Notes: generated by a model from the sequence alone, not told the origin. A DNA stretch of 64,000 nucleotides from Burkholderiales bacterium PBB1 (GCA_002255905.1 NKIN01000002.1:310001-374000); one strand, 5' to 3'. Numbered from the stretch's first letter, positions 8,251 through 17,612 are shown. Program-made: numbers and translations.

Positions 8251-10386
8251 ATGCGACGCATATCCGTAGACATCGGCGGCACGTTCACAGACTGTTTTGT
8301 GGTCTGGGACGGCCAATACATCGAAGCCAAGGCGCTGACCACCCACCACAACCTGGCGCTCGGTTTCAACGAGGCGCTGGAGAAGGCCAACAAGGTGCTC
8401 GGCCTCGAACTCGAGACGATCCTGTCGCAGGTCGACTCGGTGCGCTACGCCACCACGCTCGGCACCAATGCGCTGATCGAGCACAAGGGGCCGAAGATCG
8501 GCATGCTGGTCACCGCGGGCTTCGAAGCCACCGTGCCGCTCAGCCGTGCTCGCGGGTATGGCGAGGGGCTGGACAACCTCGGCAAGCAGGACATGCCCAA
8601 CGCGCAGCGCCCGGCACCGTTGGTCGATGCGCACATGATTCGCGGCGTGCGCGAACGGCTGGACTTCGAGGGCGAGCTGGTCATGCCGCTGGACGAGGAA
8701 GACGTGCGCCGGCAGATCCGCTCGCTGGTGAATGCGGGCGCCCAGATCATCGTGGTGGCGCTGGTCAACAGCGTCGTCAACCCGGTTCATGAGCAACGCA
8801 TCGAAGAGATCCTGCTCGAGGAATACCCGTCGCACCTGCTGGGCGCGATCCCGATCATCCTGTCGCACCAGGTGGCGGGCCGCAAAGGAGAGTACGTGCG
8901 CGCCACCTCGGCCGTGATCGATGGCTACCTGCACTCGACGATGTACCACGCACTGTCCGCACTGGAGCAGAACCTTCGGGCGCACAAGTACGACAAGCCG
9001 ATGCTGGTGATCCACAACTCAGGTGGCATGGCACAGCTCAACTCCACCGACGCGCTGCAGACCATCCATTCCGGCCCGGTGTCCGGCATCGCGGCATCAG
9101 AGCATCTTGCGATGCAAGCAGGACTGGGCAATGTGGTGGCCACCGACATGGGTGGCACCAGCTATGACATCGGCATCGTCGTCGAAGGCGGCATCAAGCA
9201 CTACGACTTCAACCCGGTCATCGACCGTTGGCTGGTGTCGGTGCCGATGGTCCATCTGGTGACTCTGGGCGCTGGTGGCGGCTCGATCGCCACTTACGAC
9301 CGGATGTACAACACCGTCAAGTGCGGCCCGCAAAGCGCAGGCTCCGACCCTGGCCCTGCCTGTTACGACCGGGGTGGCATGAGCGCCACCGTCACCGACG
9401 CCGACCTGCTGCTGGGTTACCTCGACCCGAAGAACTACGCCGGTGGCTCCATTCCGCTGAACCCGCGCCGGGCCACCGCCGCCATCGAGGACACGCTGTG
9501 CGACGACCTGGATTGTTCGGTCATCGAAGCGGCGCTGATGATCCGCGAGAAGGTCGACGACAACATGGCCAACGGCCTGTTCACCGAGCTGCGTGCACGC
9601 GGCTACGACCCGAAGGCGTTCACGATGCTCGCGTACGGCGGCAATGGGCCACTGCACTGCTGCGGCATCGCGCGCAATCTGGGCATCGACAAGATCCTGG
9701 CGCCACCGTTGAGCTCCGTGTTCTCGGCGGTCGGCGCGGGCAACATGCACCAGCTGCACATCCACGAGCAATCGCTGTACATGGTGCTCTACGACTCAAA
9801 CACGCGCCACATCTTCGATGACTACAAGCGCTTCAACAGCATCGTGGCCGAGCTGAAGGAAATGGGCACGCAGGACCTGATCCGCCAAGGCATCCCGCGC
9901 GAACAGATCCAGCACAACCTGGAGCTCGACATGCGCTACGGCAACCAGCTGGTCCAGACCACGGCGGTGATCCCGCAGCACGAAGTGCATGGCCCGGCCG
10001 ACGTGCTGGCCATCATTTCGCAGTTCTCGAACGACTACGGCAAGCGCTTCGGCGAAGGCAGCCAGGCGCCCGAGGCGGGCATCCGCATCAACACGATCCG
10101 GGTTGCCGCATTCGTGCAGCACGAGACGGTCGAGTTCGAGGACATCAAGCCGGTGCCCAAGGAACAGCGCAAGTCGCCACCCAAGCCGGAGACCATGCGC
10201 AAGTGCTATTTCGTGGGCCACGCAGGCGCAGTGGAAACGCCGGTGTGGAGCCGATCGGCCATCGAGCCGGGCGTTCAGATTTCGGGGCCGGCCATCGTCG
10301 CGTCCGAAGTGACCACCTTCCTGGTCGACCCGGGTTGGACTTTCGTGGCAGCACGACAAGGCGCCTCGTGGTTCCTGCGCGGTTGA
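8251..10386 (+). CDS. apcC: Acetophenone carboxylase-type ketone carboxylase, subunit ApcC
   Basis: 711 residues of the HyuA superfamily, close in length to acetone carboxylase beta and to ApcC (~75 kDa). Nucleotide-binding motifs are intact: 'VDIGGTFTDCFVVWDG' near residue 6 and 'ATDMGGTSYDIGIVVEGG' near residue 297. Also seen are 'LGAGGGSIATYD', 'SAGSDPGPACYDRGG' and 'MLAYGGNGPLHCCGIA'. It is a paralogue of ApcA and presumably performs the second ATP-dependent activation. Start ATG 8251 is preceded by AAGGAACAACA. The 83 bp between apcB and apcC is the largest gap inside the operon; I see no terminator in it. Confidence 0.83.
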   Translation: MRRISVDIGGTFTDCFVVWDGQYIEAKALTTHHNLALGFNEALEKANKVLGLELETILSQVDSVRYATTLGTNALIEHKGPKIGMLVTAGFEATVPLSRARGYGEGLDNLGKQDMPNAQRPAPLVDAHMIRGVRERLDFEGELVMPLDEEDVRRQIRSLVNAGAQIIVVALVNSVVNPVHEQRIEEILLEEYPSHLLGAIPIILSHQVAGRKGEYVRATSAVIDGYLHSTMYHALSALEQNLRAHKYDKPMLVIHNSGGMAQLNSTDALQTIHSGPVSGIAASEHLAMQAGLGNVVATDMGGTSYDIGIVVEGGIKHYDFNPVIDRWLVSVPMVHLVTLGAGGGSIATYDRMYNTVKCGPQSAGSDPGPACYDRGGMSATVTDADLLLGYLDPKNYAGGSIPLNPRRATAAIEDTLCDDLDCSVIEAALMIREKVDDNMANGLFTELRARGYDPKAFTMLAYGGNGPLHCCGIARNLGIDKILAPPLSSVFSAVGAGNMHQLHIHEQSLYMVLYDSNTRHIFDDYKRFNSIVAELKEMGTQDLIRQGIPREQIQHNLELDMRYGNQLVQTTAVIPQHEVHGPADVLAIISQFSNDYGKRFGEGSQAPEAGIRINTIRVAAFVQHETVEFEDIKPVPKEQRKSPPKPETMRKCYFVGHAGAVETPVWSRSAIEPGVQISGPAIVASEVTTFLVDPGWTFVAARQGASWFLRG

Positions 10387-10431
10387 AGCCCCGCAGCACA
10401 CACGCCGTACCGACAAACATCGAGGACAGAC

Positions 10432-12708
10432 ATGACTGAAACCCTGGCACCCATCGCGGCGAAGATGCCCAGTGCGGAAGAGATCGCGCTGATCAAGAAA
10501 TTCCTGAACGACACCACACTGTTCCTCGGGCCTGATCCCGAGATCATGAAAAACCACGACCTGATGCCGCGCAGCGCACTCGAAGAAGAGTGCATTGCCA
10601 AGGTCAGCGACGCCCAGACCGTGGCCAAGATCCGCGACCGCATCCAGGCGGGCTGCGATGAAGGCTTCGAGATGGTCGAGCAGATGGGTGCTGCACCTGG
10701 CGCCAAGTGGGGCGACATCATCACCGGGGTGTATTCGGCCTCGGGCGACCTGGCGATCGCGAGCGCCGGCGGCGTGCTGATCTTCTCGGCGCTGGTGCAC
10801 CACCCGATCAAGTTCATCTTGAAGAACTGGGTCAACGACCCGACGGTGGGTGTGCGCGAGGGCGATGGCTTCATCCACAACGACTCGCGCTACGGCAACG
10901 TGCACAACACCGACCAGAGCATGATCCTGCCCATCTTCCACGAGGGCAAGCTGATCTGCTGGGTGGCGTCCACGGTGCACGAAGGCGAGAACGGCGCGAT
11001 CGAGCCGGGGGGCATGCCGTCGATGGCTGAAAGCCCGAGCGACGAAGGCCTGAAGATGTGCCCGTTCAAGGTGGTCGAGAACTACCAGATCAAGCGCGAC
11101 ATCCTGACCTTCCTGCAGAACTCGGTGCGCGAGCCCAAGCTGCAGTACGAGGACATGAAGGTCAAGCTGTTCGCCTGCCTGCGCATCAAGCAGCGCATCG
11201 AGGAGACCCTGCGGACCGATGGCTACACGCCCCTGGTGTCCACGCTGCGGCTGACGATGGAGAACGTGCGTGCCGAGGTCAAGCGCCGCATCAGCGAATG
11301 GCCCGACATGACGGTTCGCACCTACATCATCCAGGACTCGACACTGCGCGAGAACTGCGTGGTGAAGGTGAACTGCCAGCTGACCAAGACCGGCGACCGC
11401 CTGATCTTCGACTTCCGCGGCTCCAGCCCTGAGTTCACCAACCGGCCCACGAACACCATCCTGGCCGGCCTGAAGGGCATGCTGTCGCAGGTGATCATGT
11501 GCTATGTCTGGCCCGACCTGCCGCGCGGGCAGGCGGCGTTTGCGCCGATCGAGGTCATCACCGACCCGTACTCGATCGTCAACAGCTCCTACGATGCGCC
11601 GAACTCGCAGAGCCTGATGTCGATCTTCACCGGCTTCACTGCCGGCCAGCATGCGGTGGCGAAGTTCCTGTACTCCTGCCCTGAAAAGTACACGAAGGTG
11701 CATGCACCGACCTTCAACATGATCAACACCTTCATCTGGGGTGGGGTCAGCCAGCACGGCGAGACGCTGGGCAACCTGTGCGCCGACCTGAACGGCATGG
11801 GCGCCGGTGCGCGCTCCGACATGGACGGTGAACATGCGCTGGCACCGATCTTCGCCACGATGGCCGACATCGGCGAGCAGGAACTCAACGAGGAAGATGT
11901 GCCCTTCCTGCAGCTGGTCTCCAAGAAGATGACGATGGACGCAGTGGCCCCGGGCAAGTACCGCGGCGGCCAGGGCTACACCATGATCGTCGCCACCAAG
12001 GACAGTGAGCAGTGGGGCTTCATGACCACGGCCCAGGGCGCGAAGATCCCTCCGATCCAGGGCCTGTTCGGCGGCTATGCCTGCGGCACCTACCCGTTGT
12101 CCAAGGTGAAGGGTGTCGACGTCTACGAGGTGTTGAAGAACGAACCCGAACGCTTCAAGCACTCGATCGCCGAGATCATGAACGAGCGCCCGTTCGAGAA
12201 CGCCACCTACACCACCCACCACATGGGCATGGGCTTCGAGATCTCCAAGCGCGGCGAGCTGTTCATGATCTCGCAGGGCGCAGGCGCCGGTTATGGCGAC
12301 CTGCTCGAACGCAATCCTGCTGCGGTGATCCGCGACATCGAAGAGGGCTTGATGTCACAAGGCCTGGCGGCCCGGCTGTACAAGGTCAAGTTCGATCCGG
12401 TCACGCTGGCCATCGACACCCAAGGCACTGACGCCTTGCGTGCGGCCGAACGCAAGGCGCGCATCGCACGCGGCAAGCCGTTCAACGAGTTCATCAAGAC
12501 CTGGAGCAAGCCGAAGCCACCCGCCCACCTGCAGTACTTCGGGTGCTGGGGCGATGAGATCGGTACGCTCTACATGGGCAGCCCGGACATCACCCGCGAC
12601 GCCAACTCGCCGAAGCCCAACTACATGCGTCACCCGAAAGACGTGCGCATCGAGGAACTGGAAGCAAGGCTGGCGGCGCTGGGGGCCTTGAAGGAAGAAA
12701 AGCAGTGA
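10432..12708 (+). CDS. apcD: Acetophenone carboxylase-type ketone carboxylase, subunit ApcD
   Basis: 758 residues of the hydantoinase B (HyuB) superfamily, corresponding to acetone carboxylase alpha (about 770 residues) and ApcD. In the characterised carboxylases this subunit is thought to hold the carboxylation site. Visible family blocks include 'HHPIKFILKNWVNDPTVGVREGD', 'GFIHNDSRYGNVHNTDQSM', 'DFRGSSPEFTNRPTNT' and 'APGKYRGGQGYTMIV'; I quote them in part only. Start ATG 10432 has GAGGA upstream. Its stop overlaps the next start in a GTGA tetranucleotide, which indicates translational coupling to apcE. Confidence 0.83.
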   Translation: MTETLAPIAAKMPSAEEIALIKKFLNDTTLFLGPDPEIMKNHDLMPRSALEEECIAKVSDAQTVAKIRDRIQAGCDEGFEMVEQMGAAPGAKWGDIITGVYSASGDLAIASAGGVLIFSALVHHPIKFILKNWVNDPTVGVREGDGFIHNDSRYGNVHNTDQSMILPIFHEGKLICWVASTVHEGENGAIEPGGMPSMAESPSDEGLKMCPFKVVENYQIKRDILTFLQNSVREPKLQYEDMKVKLFACLRIKQRIEETLRTDGYTPLVSTLRLTMENVRAEVKRRISEWPDMTVRTYIIQDSTLRENCVVKVNCQLTKTGDRLIFDFRGSSPEFTNRPTNTILAGLKGMLSQVIMCYVWPDLPRGQAAFAPIEVITDPYSIVNSSYDAPNSQSLMSIFTGFTAGQHAVAKFLYSCPEKYTKVHAPTFNMINTFIWGGVSQHGETLGNLCADLNGMGAGARSDMDGEHALAPIFATMADIGEQELNEEDVPFLQLVSKKMTMDAVAPGKYRGGQGYTMIVATKDSEQWGFMTTAQGAKIPPIQGLFGGYACGTYPLSKVKGVDVYEVLKNEPERFKHSIAEIMNERPFENATYTTHHMGMGFEISKRGELFMISQGAGAGYGDLLERNPAAVIRDIEEGLMSQGLAARLYKVKFDPVTLAIDTQGTDALRAAERKARIARGKPFNEFIKTWSKPKPPAHLQYFGCWGDEIGTLYMGSPDITRDANSPKPNYMRHPKDVRIEELEARLAALGALKEEKQ

Positions 12709-13574
12709 CTGGACCGTTCGCTGAACGTCTGCCCGACGCTGCTGGCAAGGGCTCGATCCGTGTCTGGCTGAAGTCGTCGGCCTACACCCGGCGTCTGCTG
12801 CTGGGTGCGGCGGGCGATCCGTGGGCGTCGGGCGCACAGTACCTGGCCTATTTTTCGCAGGCCCACGGACTGCTCAAGCCCGACGTCGCAGTGCTCGAAG
12901 TGGGTGAGTTGTACGACGCCTGGCATGCGGCACAGCCCGGCGCGCTGGTGGCGTCGCTCGGCAACCGGCGCAAGCCGGTGACCGCGTTGCGCAAGTTGCT
13001 CGAGACCGAGGCACCGCGCCAGTTGCTGGCCGAAGTGGTCGAGGCGGTGCTGGCCAACCTGCGTGGACAGACGCCGTTGGTGCTGTCGGTGCCTTCACCA
13101 CGGCGCTGGGCGAATCACGCCAATCGTCTGACCGGCAGCACCGACATCGAGGTGACCGCCGACGATGCCGAAGACGCGTCGATGTACCTGACCGATCTGA
13201 TCCGCAGCGTGTCGGCGTTTCCGATCTCCGGGGTGTTGCTCGAAGAAGGGCGTGACGCAGATTTCAATCTGGAGGACCTGTCGCGCTACACCTCGATCGT
13301 CAATGTCGTGCGCCACTACCGGTGGTCGCTGGCATTGCGTCTGCCGCACGATGCCGTGCCAGCGGCGGAGGTGTTGCGTGACTTCGACGCGGTGATCTCG
13401 CCCACGCTCGAGGCGGCGGGCGCGGCAGTGTGGGGCTGTGACATCAGCGCCGCATTTGCCGCCGGTGGTGCGATCGAGCCGCTTCAGGGCCGGCAATTCT
13501 ATTTCGCCGAGATCGATGCGGGCTTGCGTCCGGAGTCGGTGCTCGAGACCATGGGCCGGCTGCGCGGTGGCTGA
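12705..13574 (+). CDS. apcE: Fifth carboxylase component, ApcE-like
   Basis: 289 residues (about 31 kDa). ApcE of the Aromatoleum acetophenone carboxylase is a ~34 kDa component encoded last in apcABCDE that does not copurify with the ApcABCD core but is needed for activity. Here the gene is also last, with a GTGA overlap with apcD. I see no catalytic motif that I can name. The middle shows 'LVLSVPSPRRWANHANRLTG' and 'EVTADDAEDASMYLTDLIRSV', with a possible 'GVLLEEG' strand, suggesting an alpha/beta (TIM-like) fold. Assignment rests on position, size and operon order, so it is less certain than apcA-D. Acetone carboxylase operons have only three subunits, so this gene separates the two types. 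Confidence 0.72.
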   Translation: MTGPFAERLPDAAGKGSIRVWLKSSAYTRRLLLGAAGDPWASGAQYLAYFSQAHGLLKPDVAVLEVGELYDAWHAAQPGALVASLGNRRKPVTALRKLLETEAPRQLLAEVVEAVLANLRGQTPLVLSVPSPRRWANHANRLTGSTDIEVTADDAEDASMYLTDLIRSVSAFPISGVLLEEGRDADFNLEDLSRYTSIVNVVRHYRWSLALRLPHDAVPAAEVLRDFDAVISPTLEAAGAAVWGCDISAAFAAGGAIEPLQGRQFYFAEIDAGLRPESVLETMGRLRGG

Positions 13575-14904
13575 TGCAGCACCTGCGCCGGTGGATCGGA
13601 TCCCGGTCAATCTGCTGACCGGGTTTCTGGGGTCGGGCAAGACCACGCTGCTGAACCACTGGGTGCACTTGCCCGCGATGGCCGGCGTGGCAGTGCTGGT
13701 CAACGAGTTCGGTGAAGTCGGCATCGATCATCACCTGGTCGATACCGTCGACGAGCAGATGGTGCTGCTCGATTCCGGCTGTCTGTGCTGCGCGATGCAG
13801 GGCGACCTGATCGGGGCCTTGAAGAACCTGGCGCTGCGCGCCTCGCGGCGGGAGATTGCACCGGTCACCCGCGTCATCATCGAGACCACGGGCCTGGCCG
13901 ATCCGGTGCCGGTGCTCTACACCTTGATGGAAGACCGCTTCGTCGCAGCGCGTTACGCCTGCGATGGCGTCGCCACGGTGGTGTCTGCCACCCACGGGCT
14001 GGAGCAGCTACGGGATTTTTCTGAAGCGACCCGGCAGGTCGTCGCGGCCGATCTGCTGTTCATCACCAAGTGCGATCGCGCCACACCGTCGATGCTCGCC
14101 GCACTGCAAGAGGCGCTGCGCCAGCTCAATCCCGGCGCGCCACAGCGGCAGGTTCGCGATGGCAAGGACGATGCCTCGGCGCTGCTCGCGTGCGGGCTGT
14201 ACAGCCCGGCGAACAAGTTGCCGAGCCTGACGCAATGGCTGGGTGAGGAGGCGCTGCAGCAGGCGGCCACTCAGCAAGCCGTGGAGTCGGCATCGGGGTG
14301 GTTGCTGGGCGCCGAACCGAACGACGCTGAGAGCCACGGCGACGAGTCGTCGGCCCGCGCTCTGGCACAGCGCTGGCGCGAGCGCCGCGATGCGCAGACA
14401 GTGCAGGCGCCACGAGCATCCGCACCACACACCTCGGGCGTCGAGAGCTTCGTGGTCGTGTTCGAACAGCCGGTGCCGTGGTTCGGGTTCGCGGTGACGC
14501 TGGGCCACATCCTGTCGCAGCACGGCAAGCAGCTGCTGCGCATCAAGGGCCTGATCAACGTGGCGGGAACGCGGTGCCCGCAGATCGTCCAGTGCGTGCA
14601 GGGCGTGGCGTATCCGTCGGTGACGTTGTCGGCATGGCCGAAGGAGGGACCGTTTCGTGATGGTCGCAGCCGGCTGGTCTTCATCGCCCGCGACCTCGAA
14701 CCCGCCCACATCGAGTCCATCCGTGCGGCGCTGGCCCAGCTGCCTGCCGACGCCATCGCGCTGCGCATGAGTTCTGGCGATTCGATGCTGCCCACCCGCT
14801 GCTGGCTCGGGCAACGCATGCCCGTGAACGCCGCCGACAGCATCGAGCATGCAGGCTGGTTCATCCAGCCCAAGCGCTTGCGCGGACGCACCGTGCCGAT
14901 CTGA
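13567..14904 (+). CDS. CobW/COG0523 G3E-family GTPase, putative metallochaperone
   Basis: 445 residues. G3E P-loop GTPase: Walker A 'LLTGFLGSGKTTLLNHW' near residue 15, switch region 'VLVNEFGEVGIDHHLV', the metal-binding CxCC motif in 'DSGCLCCAMQGDL', Walker B/'IETTGLADPVPVL', and the base motif 'ITKCD' in place of NKxD. The C-terminal CobW_C-like domain covers about residues 290-430. Such proteins insert or deliver metals, often zinc or cobalt. The GTG start at 13567 lies 8 bp inside apcE, so it is translationally coupled to the carboxylase operon; zinc delivery to ApcB or the core complex is my inference. Confidence 0.85.
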   Translation: MADAAPAPVDRIPVNLLTGFLGSGKTTLLNHWVHLPAMAGVAVLVNEFGEVGIDHHLVDTVDEQMVLLDSGCLCCAMQGDLIGALKNLALRASRREIAPVTRVIIETTGLADPVPVLYTLMEDRFVAARYACDGVATVVSATHGLEQLRDFSEATRQVVAADLLFITKCDRATPSMLAALQEALRQLNPGAPQRQVRDGKDDASALLACGLYSPANKLPSLTQWLGEEALQQAATQQAVESASGWLLGAEPNDAESHGDESSARALAQRWRERRDAQTVQAPRASAPHTSGVESFVVVFEQPVPWFGFAVTLGHILSQHGKQLLRIKGLINVAGTRCPQIVQCVQGVAYPSVTLSAWPKEGPFRDGRSRLVFIARDLEPAHIESIRAALAQLPADAIALRMSSGDSMLPTRCWLGQRMPVNAADSIEHAGWFIQPKRLRGRTVPI

Positions 14905-14989
14905 TCGACCGTGGTCACCGCGCACCACCGGTGCGAGCCGCCAGATCAAAATGCGGGATGCGGCCGCTTCCGGCCGAAGCGAGCTGACG

Positions 14990-15931
14990 ATGCCTGTTCA
15001 ATGGTTCCCGGGTCACATGAATGCGACTAAGAAGGCCATCATCGAGCGTGTCAAGGCGATCGACGTCGTCATCGAGATGCTCGATGCCCGGTTGCCGGGC
15101 TCGAGCGGGAATCCGCTGCTGGCCGAACTGACGCGCGGCAAGCCGGCACTGAAGGTGCTGAACAAGCAGGACCTGGCCGATCCGCAACGCACCGCGCTGT
15201 GGGTGGAGCATTTCAATGCGCAATCCGCCACCCAGGCGGTGGCGCTCGACGGCCGGGCCGGTGCGCCGGTGCACCGCGTGGTCGATGCCTGCCGTCAGCT
15301 GGCGCCGCTGCGCGGGGGCATGGTCAAGCCGCTGCGTGTGCTGATCTGCGGTATTCCCAACGTGGGCAAGTCGACGGTGATCAATTCGCTGGCCGGCCGC
15401 GTCGCCGCGAAGACCGGCGACGAGCCCGGCATCACTAAGCTCGAGCAGAAGATCGTCATCGCCAACGATTTCTACCTGTACGACACGCCAGGCATGCTGT
15501 GGCCGCGCATCGCGGTGGAGCAAAGCGGCTATCACCTTGCTGCCAGCGGCGCCGTGGGGCGCAATGCCTACGACGATGAGGAGGTCGCATTGGTATTGCT
15601 GGCGATCTTGCATCGCGACTACCCGGGCCAGGTAGAGCAGCGCTTTCGGCTCGATGCTGCCGTGCTCCGCACCGACGACGAACGGCTCGCTGCGATCGGC
15701 CGCCAGCGCGGTGCGGTGCTGCCTGGCGGGCGTATCAGTCTGCAGAAGGCTGCCGAAATCGTGCTGCACGACTTTCGCGCGGGCAGCCTGGGCCGCATCA
15801 CGCTGGAGACGCCGCAGGACTGGCAGCGCTGGCAGGCCGAGGCCGCGGTGAAGGAGGCCGAGCGCGCAGCGCGGCGCAAGGACAAGGCCAGGACCGGCTC
15901 GCGGTCCGGAGCGACGGCGGAGGGTCAGTGA
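14990..15931 (+). CDS. ylqF: Ribosome biogenesis GTPase YlqF/RbgA
   Basis: 313 residues, circularly permuted GTPase. The G4 motif 'LNKQDLADP' (about residue 56) precedes G1 'GIPNVGKSTVINSL' (about residue 120) and G3 'DTPGMLWPR' (about residue 165), the order that defines the YlqF/YawG family. The N-terminus 'MPVQWFPGHMNATKKAI' is diagnostic (FPGHM). RbgA acts in late 50S assembly. ATG 14990 was chosen by this motif; the frame is open upstream. The tail is basic (Arg/Lys-rich). Its end overlaps the convergent response regulator gene by 7 bp. Confidence 0.93.
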   Translation: MPVQWFPGHMNATKKAIIERVKAIDVVIEMLDARLPGSSGNPLLAELTRGKPALKVLNKQDLADPQRTALWVEHFNAQSATQAVALDGRAGAPVHRVVDACRQLAPLRGGMVKPLRVLICGIPNVGKSTVINSLAGRVAAKTGDEPGITKLEQKIVIANDFYLYDTPGMLWPRIAVEQSGYHLAASGAVGRNAYDDEEVALVLLAILHRDYPGQVEQRFRLDAAVLRTDDERLAAIGRQRGAVLPGGRISLQKAAEIVLHDFRAGSLGRITLETPQDWQRWQAEAAVKEAERAARRKDKARTGSRSGATAEGQ

Positions 15932-16416
15932 GGCAGGTTGGGTGCGGCGGAAATCCAGCGAGAGCCCGGTCGCAGCGAGCTGTCTGAGGCGTCACGCCGT
16001 TCGGCACGCAGTGCGCGCAGCACCCGGGGCAAGTCTCCCTGCAGCCGCTCCGCCGACAGCGGTTTCAGCCAGTATTCGCGGGCGCCCAGGCTCATGGCCT
16101 TCACGATGTCGATCGTCAGCTTGTCGATGGTCAGCAGAATGATCTGGCAGCGGCCGTCGGTGATGTGCTGACTGAGCGCGCGCACCACCTCCAGGCCGCT
16201 GATGTCGGGCAGGTGCATGTCCAGCAGGATCACATCGGGCATCGCGGCGAGCGCCGCGCGAATGCCGGAGCGCCCGTCGGTGGCCAGCCGCAGATCCACC
16301 TGAGGGAACGCGGCCAACAGGACTTCGACGAGTTCCCGGCTGATCGGGTCGTCCTCGATGTACAGCACCGATCCCCACATGTCGCAGCGTGGCGCCTGGG
16401 CTTCGTTCATGTCCAT
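15925..16416 (-). CDS. Single-domain response regulator
   Basis: 163 residues consisting of one receiver (CheY-like) domain with no output domain. Acidic pocket 'YIEDDPISREL', phosphoacceptor Asp in 'DVILLDMHLPDISG', conserved Thr in 'IILLTIDKL' and Lys in 'WLKPLSAERL' are present, so it should be phosphorylatable. The frame is open to TTG 16440 and ATG 16434, but ATG 16416 has GGAG 8 nt upstream. No histidine kinase is adjacent. The C-terminal 30 residues are low-complexity. Role unknown. Confidence 0.85.
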   Translation of the reverse strand: MDMNEAQAPRCDMWGSVLYIEDDPISRELVEVLLAAFPQVDLRLATDGRSGIRAALAAMPDVILLDMHLPDISGLEVVRALSQHITDGRCQIILLTIDKLTIDIVKAMSLGAREYWLKPLSAERLQGDLPRVLRALRAERRDASDSSLRPGSRWISAAPNLPH

Positions 16417-16556
16417 GGAGGCGTCTCCGGTCATGTGCAACGGCGCAGGATCTGCGCAGACCGATGGTCGGTGCGCGCAGCGCCTGAAGGCATCGGTGCT
16501 TCCCCTGGATCAGGGGCTGTCGCGTCTCGACAGTGTTCAGTTCAGCTCAGCTGCTG

Positions 16557-17612
16557 TCACACCGGTGTCACGCCCAGCAGGCGATGCAGACGAGAACTGG
16601 TCGTGGTGTACTGCACCTGCAGCGGCCGATCGGGAAAGACGATGGCTGCCGCGGCGTAGGCCGCCATCGTCGCCTCGTGGAAGCCGCAGACGATCAGCTT
16701 CTTCTTGCCCGGGTAGGTGTTCACGTCGCCCACCGCAAAGATACCCGGCACGTTGGTTTCGAACTTCTCGGTATCGACTGCGACCTGCTTGCGCTCGAGC
16801 TGGACACCCCAGTCGGCCATGGGCCCCAGCTTCGGGCTCAGCCCCAGCAGCACCAGCAGCAGGTCGATAGGCAGGGTGGCTGTGGTGCCATCGGTACCGC
16901 TGACCTTGAGGTGCGTCAGGGTGTCTTCGTTGGCCTCGAAGCCGATCACCTGCCCGGCCACGAAGCGCATGCGACCTGCCGCGCAGGCCGCGCGCATTCG
17001 ATCCACCACCTCGGCCGCGGCCTTGAAGGCGTCGCGACGATGAATCAGCGTGATGCTGGCCGGCTGCGAGGGGGTCTCGGCGCACAGTGCCAAGGCGGCT
17101 TCCAGCGCCGCATCGTCTTCGCCGAGCACGACCACGTGCTGATCGGCTGTGGGCGGGAGCGCGTCTGCGCTGTGCAGCACCTGCCGTGCCGTGAACCGTT
17201 CGAGGCCTTCGAGCTTCAGATGCCTCGGCACGAAGGCCCCGACGCCCGCGGCAACGAAGATCGCGCGGGCCACGAAGCGGACGCCAGCGGATGTGGCAAC
17301 GTCGAAGTGGCCATCGGCCCTGCGGGCGACTGCGCTGACCTGCTGGTCCAGGTGGAACACCGGCGCCATCGGTCGGACCTGTGCCAGCAGCTGATCGACC
17401 AGTTCGCGCCCGGTGCACACCGGCACGGCCGGGATGTCGTAGATCGGCTTGTCGGGGTACAGCGCCAAGCACTGGCCGCCGGGTGCATGCAGGCTATCGA
17501 CGAGGTGGCAGCCGATCTCCTGAAGACCGAGCTGGAACGCCAGGAACAGGCCTGTCGGGCCTGCACCGATCACCAACGCGTCGGTGTGGATCGGCGCGGT
17601 GTCGGTGTTCAG
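16557..17612 (-). CDS. Ferredoxin-NADP+ reductase, TrxR-like (type 2)
   Basis: About 351 residues. FAD-binding '[18 protein letters not shown]', '[18 protein letters not shown]', an NADPH-binding '[18 protein letters not shown]', and C-terminal '[18 protein letters not shown]' with '[14 protein letters not shown]' match the thioredoxin-reductase-like FNR family, which lacks the redox CxxC. It transfers electrons between NADPH and ferredoxin. No ATG, GTG or TTG gives the expected N-terminus: the family start coincides with a CTG at 17612 that overlaps the stop of the upstream ferredoxin gene (CTGA). A CTG start, or a TTG at about 17579 that would trim the leading strand, are the options. Directly downstream of the ferredoxin gene, presumably its partner. 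Confidence 0.87.
   Translation of the reverse strand: MNTDTAPIHTDALVIGAGPTGLFLAFQLGLQEIGCHLVDSLHAPGGQCLALYPDKPIYDIPAVPVCTGRELVDQLLAQVRPMAPVFHLDQQVSAVARRADGHFDVATSAGVRFVARAIFVAAGVGAFVPRHLKLEGLERFTARQVLHSADALPPTADQHVVVLGEDDAALEAALALCAETPSQPASITLIHRRDAFKAAAEVVDRMRAACAAGRMRFVAGQVIGFEANEDTLTHLKVSGTDGTTATLPIDLLLVLLGLSPKLGPMADWGVQLERKQVAVDTEKFETNVPGIFAVGDVNTYPGKKKLIVCGFHEATMAAYAAAAIVFPDRPLQVQYTTTSSRLHRLLGVTPV

Noticed and set aside
9796-12222. 808-codon minus-strand frame over apcC/apcD
   Set aside because: Shadow of the carboxylase genes, His-rich low-complexity translation, no ribosome-binding site.
5823-12708. Hydantoinase/oxoprolinase or acetone carboxylase operon
   Set aside because: Two HyuA-like subunits plus a zinc-ribbon subunit and a fifth gene do not fit the two-gene hydantoinase or three-gene acetone carboxylase layouts; the apcABCDE order fits better.
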